Below are positions 48,743-55,550 of a stretch of 64,000 bases of DNA, one piece after another. The notes beneath the pieces are model-generated. The model was not told where the DNA came from, searched no databases, and saw only the letters and a list, made by a program, of their open reading frames with translations. Position numbers and translations under genes: made by a program. The stretch spans positions 124,001-188,000 of the forward strand of contig NC_002682.1 in NCBI RefSeq assembly GCF_000009625.1. The letters are read 5' to 3'. The stretch is from Mesorhizobium japonicum MAFF 303099. GTDB taxonomy: Bacteria > Pseudomonadota > Alphaproteobacteria > Rhizobiales > Rhizobiaceae. Each line of letters opens with the position of its first letter. Position 1 is the stretch's first letter.

Positions 48743-49713
48743 TAAGCCCGATGACCGGTTCTTCAAGAGAAAAGCTTGCGATCGTGTGCGGATTTGCCGC
48801 CATATATCTCATATGGGGCTCGACATATCTCGCGCTCGCGGTCGCTGTCCAAACCATCCCACCATTTGCGCTGATGGGTACGCGCTCGATTGTCGGCGGA
48901 GTGATCCTGCTGGCGTATTCGAAGGCCAAAGCCGACGACGGCGGTTCGATCCGGTCCTGGATCCGCGCGAGCCTCTGTGGCGTGCTGTTCTTCGTAGGCT
49001 GTCACGGTGTTTTGGCCTATGCCGAGCAGCGCATGCCGTCCGGCCTTGCAGCACTGCTCCTGGCGACGATCCCATTCTGGATCATCGTCGGCAGAAGCAT
49101 CCTCGGCAGATCGGACAAACCTCTTGTCAGGACCATTTTGCTGCTGCTCCCCGGGCTGCTCGGAGTCGTCCTTGTCGCATGGCGCAGCGTCGCCGGTCCC
49201 GCCGCGCTCCATCTGTCCGACATCTTGCTCTTGCTGATGGCGTCCGCCTCTTGGGCGCTTGGTACGCTCATTGCTGAAGGACACAACAACAAGGGTTCGT
49301 CGGTGGCACTTGCCGGCCGGGAATTGATCACCGGCGGCGCGGCGCTGATGTTTTTGAGCCTGGCGCGAGGCGAACCGATTGGAGCCGTGGAGCAGATTTC
49401 GCTGTCATCCTTCCTTGGCTGGAGCTACCTCACGCTCGCCGGTACGGTGGTGGCGTTCGGTTCGTACATCTGGCTGCTCAAGAAGATCTCGCCCGCCCTT
49501 GTCGCGACCTACACATTCGTCAATCCCGTGATTGCGATGTTCCTCGGCTGGGCATTTCTTGGTGAAGAGGTCAGCGTAACCACCGTGATCGGAGGCTTTC
49601 TCGTTGTCGCTTCCGTGGCCTGCCTGCTGGTTGCCAACCGCAATTCCACTCACAAGGAGGCCGCCTCATGGTCGACGCCACCAAAAACCGCAGCGGCGAT
49701 CGCAAAAGGATGA
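48736..49713 (+). CDS. EamA/DMT-family transporter
   Basis: 325 residues with about ten membrane helices and two EamA repeats: AAIYLIWGSTYLALAVAVQT and FALMGTRSIVGGVILLAY in the first, GTVVAFGSYIWLLKKISPAL and PVIAMFLGWAFLGEEVSV in the second. It resembles YedA-type metabolite or drug exporters. The start is ATG 48736 or 48751 (MTGSSREKL); neither has a good ribosome binding site. Divergent from the CGNR regulator; the substrate is unknown. Confidence 0.92.
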   Translation: MVISPMTGSSREKLAIVCGFAAIYLIWGSTYLALAVAVQTIPPFALMGTRSIVGGVILLAYSKAKADDGGSIRSWIRASLCGVLFFVGCHGVLAYAEQRMPSGLAALLLATIPFWIIVGRSILGRSDKPLVRTILLLLPGLLGVVLVAWRSVAGPAALHLSDILLLLMASASWALGTLIAEGHNNKGSSVALAGRELITGGAALMFLSLARGEPIGAVEQISLSSFLGWSYLTLAGTVVAFGSYIWLLKKISPALVATYTFVNPVIAMFLGWAFLGEEVSVTTVIGGFLVVASVACLLVANRNSTHKEAASWSTPPKTAAAIAKG

Positions 49714-50534
49714 GGATCGGGGTCGTCGCCCCGCTAACGGGACGTCCTGCCGATCTCGGGATCGAGATGGCGCAGGCAGTTGGACTGGCGGTCGAGGACG
49801 CCAACGACACGCCTGACGGTATCCTGTTTGAGGCGATCAGGCGCGACGACAAAGGCGACGAGGCCGAGGGCGCCAAGGGCGCATCAAGCTTGATAGCCGA
49901 TGACGGCGTGCTGGGCATAGTCGGGCACTACAACAGCAACGTCGCGCTCGCCGTGGCGCAGCGCTATTGCGATGCGTCGATGGCGCTGATTTCGCCCATC
50001 CTTTCCAACCTGAGGCTGACGGATTCGGGCTGGAACAATGTGTTCCGCTTCACAAGCCGCGACGACGTCACCGCGTCCATCATATCCGACCGTCTGACCG
50101 CTGAAATGGGGAAACGGCGCGCTGTCGTGGTCAGAACCAACACCGCCTACGGACACAGAATGACCGACGAGTTTGTCCACGCCTTTCGGCGCCGCGGAGG
50201 CAGTATCGTGCAGGACATCGCTGTAGAGGAAGGAACCACCGAGTTCGGCGCCTTGGTCGGAAGCTTTCCAAAAGACATCGACCTGGTGTTCTACGGGGGC
50301 ACATTCGAGGGCGCGCCGTTGCTAAAGGCAATGCGGGCGGCGAAGGTCGGGCATCTGCTCGCGACCGGGGACGGTTGCTGGGATGGCTGGAATTTCCTCG
50401 AGCCCGCCGGCGAGGCGGCCGAGCAGGATGAAGGCGTCCTCGTCCTCTCAGCCTGTCTGGAAATTGGTGTCGTCCAAGGGTCGCGAGAATTTGCTTTGCA
50501 CGTGGTTCCGAAAGGCCGGTTCAAGCAGATCTGA
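49668..50534 (+). CDS. Branched-chain amino acid-type periplasmic-binding-fold protein, leaderless and C-terminally truncated
   Basis: 288 residues. Type I binding-protein fold: IGVVAPLTGRPADLGIEMAQ, GILGHYN-like VLGIVGHYNSNVALAVAQRY, and VVVRTNTAYGHRMTDEF. No signal peptide: it starts MVDATKNRSGDRKR at an ATG with a strong AAGGAGG, overlapping the EamA gene by 46 bp. The family's last 80-100 residues are missing; after SACLEIGVVQGSREFA the sequence turns unrelated. Either a cytosolic sensor or a decaying transporter gene with a recent frameshift. Confidence 0.7.
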   Translation: MVDATKNRSGDRKRMRIGVVAPLTGRPADLGIEMAQAVGLAVEDANDTPDGILFEAIRRDDKGDEAEGAKGASSLIADDGVLGIVGHYNSNVALAVAQRYCDASMALISPILSNLRLTDSGWNNVFRFTSRDDVTASIISDRLTAEMGKRRAVVVRTNTAYGHRMTDEFVHAFRRRGGSIVQDIAVEEGTTEFGALVGSFPKDIDLVFYGGTFEGAPLLKAMRAAKVGHLLATGDGCWDGWNFLEPAGEAAEQDEGVLVLSACLEIGVVQGSREFALHVVPKGRFKQI

Positions 50535-50599
50535 ATGCTTGCTCGACCGACAGAGAAGGCCCTTTGAGCAATCAGCGCTGACGCGACGCCTCTGATTTG

Positions 50600-50880
50600 A
50601 GATTCGCCAGGAGATCTCGCTTTGGCGCTCCTTATGAAGTCGCCGGCGGCGGTGGAGCCTACCTCGGCCTGACTCTGCGACGAAAGCAGTCGGGTGAAAA
50701 GGCCATCAGTGGCCGCGTGTCACGCTGGGGCGATTGGCTGTTGCGAACCTACCCCTCCGAGGCGGAGCGGATTCAAGAAGGCAAAGATGGCGGTCGCTGG
50801 AAGATCGCCGTTCTGATCCGCTGCCTCTGGCTTGATGGCACCAGCTTTGAGTGGGGCAGCGAAAGATGGCGACAGATCCG
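50600..50880 (+). pseudogene. IS110-family transposase remnant
   Basis: Reads [20 protein letters not shown] then [18 protein letters not shown], the diagnostic C-terminal region of IS110-type transposases (LGLTPRR.QSGE...GRISRWGD..LR). It then jumps to [20 protein letters not shown], skipping about 30 residues. An internally deleted, 5'-truncated relic. Confidence 0.75.
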
Positions 50881-51118
50881 CGAGTCGATTCCAATTGGGC
50901 CGTTCCCGGAACCCGTGATGTCCCCGCCGGACGGTGGTCCTGGTGATCTCGTTGAACCGGCTGACGTCGACTTCGAACTTCGTTGCAGATGTTGAAGCGC
51001 CCGATATCATCATGAAGCATCTGACCTCGGAAAGGACCATGCCCGACGATTACAGAACGACAACTCGGATTGACAATTACCCACAATAAGGCCGGTTCAC
51101 ACTTCTAAAAAGACTCTT

Positions 51119-52402
51119 TCAAGTCATGAAGAGACCTGGGGAATGGGCGAACGCTATATGATGCGAGTCTTCACTGCTGGCATGGCTATCGAAAGAAAGC
51201 GCTCCGGTAGAACTGTTGTAGATGATGTGGTCGCCACCATGTTGCGCGCCTGGATCGGCGAAAAGCGCGGCTGTCGGGGCGTCCGTGCGAAGGCCCAAGG
51301 CGTGGTCGAGGTGAGGCTGGTGGTGGGAGACGCTGAAGTCCGGAGCCCTGTCCGCATTTCCGGCCGCGGGAGCGGTGCTGAATACGAAGGCATCGCTGCC
51401 GTCGACGACGCTCACCGGGCCTCTGCCGCCAGCCGATTCTGTCACCCCCTGGCTGGCATTGGCGACATGATCGGCACTCTGGACTGCGTGGGGCAAATCG
51501 GCACCATTAATGTGATGATATCTACCATCGCTGGGATTGTCGCCAAATGGAGCGCTCGGTGCACTGGAGGTGCTGGGAGCACTGGGGGTGGTAGGAGCAC
51601 CGAGGGCAACAGTGGTGCTGGGAGGACTGGAGGTATCAGACGTGATGGGAGTGCCTGCGGCACTGCTTAGATTGTGTTGCTGGAAAAAGGCTTGCAGTTC
51701 CGGCGAGTTTCCAAGCGCTGTGTCGCCTTGTTGCGAACCCCAGGCATACGCGTAGTCGAAGGCGGGTGACGGAACCAGCTGGTCCCAATGATCCATCATT
51801 GTCTGCATCTGGGACGTGGAAGGGACGACAAATTTGCCATCCGTATCGGTGGTCCAGTTGCCGCCTCCGAACGTCTGATAGACGGGAACGATCTGGCTGT
51901 TCGGGACGCCCGACGCCACGGCTGCCGCCACGGTTCTGTCGATCATGTTGTAGTCGACCGCACTTGTTCCAGTTTGCACCGGATAGGGATCCACTCCGTA
52001 GTAATCGATATGCGTGTTGGCAGGATTGAATGTGTTCGAAAAGTCCGGATTCGCGGCAGACCCCATGTTCATCATGGTGATAAAGGTCTTGGCGCCTGGC
52101 AAATTGGAATGGATCCAGTCGGACTCCGCTTTCAGGTTGTCGGCGGTTGCGTAGACACCCCATTTGCCGGTGGGATCCGGCTCGTCGGCGAGGAAAAAGC
52201 CAAAGACCTTCGGATTGCCGATGAAGGGGGTGACTTTCTGGATGAAGGACGATGATGTTCCATCGACCTCGTTGAGCCAGACCAAGCCCTTCATCCCGGC
52301 TGGCAGCGCGTTGAGTTCGTCGACGGATTGAACATCAACCAGATTGAAGCCGGCCGTTGCGACGTCCGCGGCTGATCCACCTGATGTGTAATGGAGTGTC
52401 AT
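51119..52402 (-). CDS. Exported glycosidase-like protein with C-terminal secretion region (copy 1)
   Basis: 427 residues. TIM-barrel-like glycoside hydrolase domain (1-245): LVWLNEVDG, FFLADEPDPTGKWGVYATAD (candidate catalytic Glu), TFITMMNMGS, DYYGVDPYPVQTG. A Ser/Thr/Pro-rich linker leads to a region with DGSDAFVFSTAPAAGNADRA and HIIYNSSTGALSFDSH, typical of C-termini of type I-secreted rhizobial proteins. No N-terminal signal, in keeping with type I secretion. GAGGAAA precedes the ATG. It lies near exopolysaccharide genes and could trim that polymer. Confidence 0.8.
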   Translation of the reverse strand: MTLHYTSGGSAADVATAGFNLVDVQSVDELNALPAGMKGLVWLNEVDGTSSSFIQKVTPFIGNPKVFGFFLADEPDPTGKWGVYATADNLKAESDWIHSNLPGAKTFITMMNMGSAANPDFSNTFNPANTHIDYYGVDPYPVQTGTSAVDYNMIDRTVAAAVASGVPNSQIVPVYQTFGGGNWTTDTDGKFVVPSTSQMQTMMDHWDQLVPSPAFDYAYAWGSQQGDTALGNSPELQAFFQQHNLSSAAGTPITSDTSSPPSTTVALGAPTTPSAPSTSSAPSAPFGDNPSDGRYHHINGADLPHAVQSADHVANASQGVTESAGGRGPVSVVDGSDAFVFSTAPAAGNADRAPDFSVSHHQPHLDHALGLRTDAPTAALFADPGAQHGGDHIIYNSSTGALSFDSHASSEDSHHIAFAHSPGLFMT

Positions 52403-52423
52403 CCGATTTCCTCATTTGATTCG
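51682..52423. repeat. 742-bp direct repeat, copy 1
   Basis: Aligns without gaps to 54763-55504 (constant offset 3,081). The first roughly 500 bp differ at only about three positions, while the last roughly 230 bp (the gene's 5' end) differ at about two dozen. Confidence 0.9.
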
Positions 52424-52861
52424 ACAACGCCCCGACCCCTGCTTACCGGAAGGCGTACATTAGCGCATAATCAAATACCGGCACTCGTTGATAGAATCTT
52501 TGATCGACGGCTGAGCCGTCTCACGGCCGGAAATATTTACGCGAATACCCTTGACACCGTTTCAACATATAGATGATTGATACTAATATATTAACCTAAC
52601 TCTTTCGAAGATTACACTACCTTTCGCAGGGATTTTCTTTGAAAGTGAAAAATCTTGTTAGTCTTTATGGGGAAATATTTCGTCTGTTAAAAGTCTTTTT
52701 TTTAAGTCCCCTATTTGCATGACGACGCCATATAAAGAATTCCTGACTGTGTCAGTTTCCGGGCTCTCTGGCCCGCGGCGTCAAGTAACCGGAGCTGAAA
52801 AACCGGTTCTGAGCCCGCCAGGCCAAGAAAGGCCCGGCACGTTGAACAGGAATGAAACCGG
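52424..52861. other. AT-rich upstream region, no gene
   Basis: About 440 bp including a strikingly AT-rich block (about 52480-52740) in an otherwise GC-rich window, with A/T runs and several TATA-like strings. It leads into the start of the broken UDP-glucose dehydrogenase gene. Probably a regulatory region for polysaccharide genes or an acquired segment. Confidence 0.5.
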
Positions 52862-53195
52862 ATGAATTTGACGGTCTTTGGAGTTGGCTATGTTGGCCTC
52901 GTGCAGGCGGCGGTGCTGGCGGAAGTCGGCATCAGATGATGTGCGTCGATATTGACGCTGACAAGATCGAGTGGCTCATCCAAGGCATCGTACCGATTTC
53001 GAACCGGCTCGAAAGCCTTGTCAGGGAGAACCATGCCTCCCGCCGCATCACCTTCACAACAATGCCGCGCCGCGGTCAGGCATGGCGGATCCAAATGATC
53101 GTGGTCGGCACGCCGCCGGGCGAGAAAGGCTCGGCTGACCTCAAATATGTGCTGGCCGTCGCCGTCCTTCGATGCCCTGGAAGGGTGCCTTGACG
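52862..53195 (+). pseudogene. UDP-glucose 6-dehydrogenase, N-terminal fragment with frameshifts
   Basis: ATG 52862 starts MNLTVFGVGYVGLVQAAVLA, the Rossmann nucleotide-binding start of UDP-glucose/GDP-mannose dehydrogenases, and hits TGA after 25 codons. The next blocks, VDIDADKIEWL and LESLVRENHAS then ITFTT, continue in another frame to VGTPPGEKGSADLKYVLAVA, then homology ends. Relatives have about 430 residues. Multiple indels and loss of three-quarters of the gene. Confidence 0.8.
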
Positions 53196-53375
53196 ACCCT
53201 TCACGTTCCCCTCAACCCTCCGTCATCCGCGGACAAGCGATTGTAAACGCTGTAAAATACGCGCATTTATGGACGGAAACTAGCTAGTTGAGCGTCATTT
53301 TTCACCGTCAGCAGACGAATTCAATCAGGTAAATGTCGCATCGCCATGCCGCTGTGGGCCGCCTTCTAAAAGCTG

Positions 53376-54386
53376 TCAGCGATTTTGGAAACTGTCGTTG
53401 GAGAATCCTGGGGGTTCGCCCGTCGATCGGTCTGTCACACCCATATCGAGCGCGGCAGCGACGGCATTTAGGTGCTCGGGGGTTGGATCGCTCTTCAGTC
53501 GCCGCAGATTGAAATCGAGATGCTCCTTCTTGAACATGGAGACCAGGGTGACGCCGGCCGAATTCGTCGCGAATGCGTAATCGGCGAGAAATGCGATAGC
53601 AACTTCGTTGGGACTACCGCGGTATCCGAGGTCACCAAGAGCGGCCAGTATTTCCTTCCGCGTATTGAATTTCGCGACGATTCGATCGAGGCCCGAGAAT
53701 GTCCCGTGCGTTACGAACGTCCTGTGCCGGTGAGCGCGCGCCTTCAACTTCGCGAGGTTTGGCTTCAGCGGAGTATTGGCAATCTGCACCAACCGATAAG
53801 GCAGCGATTCCTTGAGAGCCGTCATTCCAGCCTCGAGGTCTCCCGCGACCGAAATGGCCCGGGCTTTCCCGTCCTGAACCACGCGTTCCACGGCCCGGAT
53901 GATATCCTCGCGAACAAGTTCTTCGGCGGTCGCACGATGCAGTGCGAGGACATCGACATAGTCCGTGCGAAGACGCCCCAGGCTCTCCTCGACGCTTGAT
54001 CTTATCAACTCCGCGGACAGCGGCACCTTGAAAGGCGTGGGGCGCACTCTTGAAGCGTACTGCTTAAGCGCCGGAACCACCGCGATAGCCATCCGCGACA
54101 ACGGCTTCAGCAGCCGCATGGCGGTGGGCGTATTCGGCGGACGCATGCCAACCTTGGTGCAGACGCAGACGCGATCGCGCTTCCTGGATGCAAATTCGCC
54201 CCAGATCGATTCAGCCATCCCGTCGCCATATGAAGGCGCCACGTCGTACCAGGTCACCCCCGCTTCGTAGGCGCGTTCGAGCGTCTCGATTCCCTGGCGC
54301 GCTCCGATGCGCGAACCAAGCGAAGCGCAGCCAAAACCGATACTTGATACCTTGCTGCCGATTGCTTCGACAAAGACCTGCTTCAT
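53376..54386 (-). CDS. Aldo/keto reductase
   Basis: 336 residues. Catalytic tetrad segments: AGVTWYDVAPSYGDGMAESI (Asp, Tyr), VCVCTKVGMR (Lys) and DVLALHRATAEE (His). It fits the short-chain sugar-type aldo/keto reductases (NADPH-dependent oxidation/reduction of an aldehyde or sugar). ATG 54386 overlaps the stop of the upstream hypothetical gene (ATGA). It lies between the two copies of the secreted glycosidase-like gene. Substrate unknown. Confidence 0.9.
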   Translation of the reverse strand: MKQVFVEAIGSKVSSIGFGCASLGSRIGARQGIETLERAYEAGVTWYDVAPSYGDGMAESIWGEFASRKRDRVCVCTKVGMRPPNTPTAMRLLKPLSRMAIAVVPALKQYASRVRPTPFKVPLSAELIRSSVEESLGRLRTDYVDVLALHRATAEELVREDIIRAVERVVQDGKARAISVAGDLEAGMTALKESLPYRLVQIANTPLKPNLAKLKARAHRHRTFVTHGTFSGLDRIVAKFNTRKEILAALGDLGYRGSPNEVAIAFLADYAFATNSAGVTLVSMFKKEHLDFNLRRLKSDPTPEHLNAVAAALDMGVTDRSTGEPPGFSNDSFQNR

Positions 54387-54697
54387 CGCGAAGGCTCGTC
54401 TCTCAAGCCGGCATCAAACCAGAGGCCATCCAAGGCGAATGATCTTTCTGTGTTTCCGTGACGGGAGACGAAAGGCATGGCATCCCGCATAACGGTTGCT
54501 GCCGGCGGGGCAAATTGTTTCTTGACGTTGGCTGCCGGAGCCATGCTTCGACAGGCTAGGTCTCGGCAACGACTATCAGACGCTCGCTCTTTCACCCTGG
54601 CCCCGAACTCTTCATCGTTGTACCAGCCGATGATCGAAACGATTTCCCCGAACTCAACGTCGTTTCCGAACTCGTTCTGGAACGCAGGATGGCTCAT
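54383..54697 (-). CDS. Hypothetical protein coupled to the aldo/keto reductase
   Basis: 104 residues. Start MSHPAFQNEFGNDVEFGEIV then SIIGWYNDEEFGARVKERA; the C-terminal part is less ordered with several cysteines. No family recognised. Its 4-bp ATGA overlap with the reductase supports co-translation, as does its position 3' to the second glycosidase-like gene. Confidence 0.5.
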   Translation of the reverse strand: MSHPAFQNEFGNDVEFGEIVSIIGWYNDEEFGARVKERASDSRCRDLACRSMAPAANVKKQFAPPAATVMRDAMPFVSRHGNTERSFALDGLWFDAGLRDEPSR

Positions 54698-54718
54698 TGG
54701 ATCCTCCGACTTAGAACG

Positions 54719-55483
54719 TTATCGACGGGGGAGATCATCGACATTATGGAGATTATGTTTAAGGAAAAAGGCTTGCAGTTCCGGCGAGTTTCCAAGCGCT
54801 GTGTCGCCTTGTTGCGAACCCCAGGCATACGCGTAGTCGAAGGCGGGTGACGGAACCAGATGGTCCCAATGATCCATCATTGTCTGCATCTGGGACGTGG
54901 AAGGGACGACAAATTTGCCATCCGTATCGGTGGTCCAGTTGCCGCCTCCAAACGTCTGATAGACGGGAACGATCTGGCTGTTCGGGACGCCCGACGCCAC
55001 GGCTGCCGCCACGGTTCTGTCGATCATGTTGTAGTCGACCGCACTTGTTCCAGTTTGCACCGGATAGGGATCCACTCCGTAGTAATCGATATGCGTGTTG
55101 GCAGGATTGAATGTGTTCGAAAAGTCCGGATTCGCGGCAGACCCCATGTTCATCATGGTGATAAAGGTCTTGGCGCCTGGCAAATTGGAATGGATCCAGT
55201 CGGACTCCGCCTTCAGGTTGTCGGCGGTTGCGTAGACACCCCATTTGCCGGTGGGATCCGGCTCGTCGGCGAGGAAGAAGCCAAATAGCTTCGGATTGCC
55301 GATGAAGGGGGTGACTTTCTGGATGAAGGACAATGATGCCCCGTTAGCCTCGTCGAGCCAGACCAAGCCCTTCATCCCGGCTGGCAGAGCGTTGAGCTGC
55401 TCGACGGATGAAACGTCAACCAGATTGAAGCCGGCTGTTGCGATTTCTGCGGCTGATCCACCTGATGTGTAATGGAGTGTCAT
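54719..55483 (-). CDS. Glycosidase-like protein, copy 2, lacking the C-terminal secretion region
   Basis: 254 residues, nearly identical to residues 1-245 of copy 1 (same FFLADEPDPTGKWGVYATAD and DYYGVDPYPVQTG). It stops soon after LGNSPELQAFF with the unrelated tail LKHNLHNVDDLPRR. The linker and the type I-secretion-like C-terminus are missing, so it may stay inside the cell or need another route. GAGGAAA precedes the ATG, as in copy 1. Differences from copy 1 cluster in the first 75 codons. Confidence 0.75.
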   Translation of the reverse strand: MTLHYTSGGSAAEIATAGFNLVDVSSVEQLNALPAGMKGLVWLDEANGASLSFIQKVTPFIGNPKLFGFFLADEPDPTGKWGVYATADNLKAESDWIHSNLPGAKTFITMMNMGSAANPDFSNTFNPANTHIDYYGVDPYPVQTGTSAVDYNMIDRTVAAAVASGVPNSQIVPVYQTFGGGNWTTDTDGKFVVPSTSQMQTMMDHWDHLVPSPAFDYAYAWGSQQGDTALGNSPELQAFFLKHNLHNVDDLPRR

Positions 55484-55504
55484 CCGATTTCCTCTTTTGA
55501 TTCG
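54763..55504. repeat. 742-bp direct repeat, copy 2
   Basis: Partner of 51682-52423 in the same orientation. It contains nearly all of the second glycosidase-like gene and its ribosome binding site. Confidence 0.9.
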
Positions 55505-55550
55505 AAACGACCAGGCTTGAAAGGTACGATGAACCAGAAATCCTCCGCTC

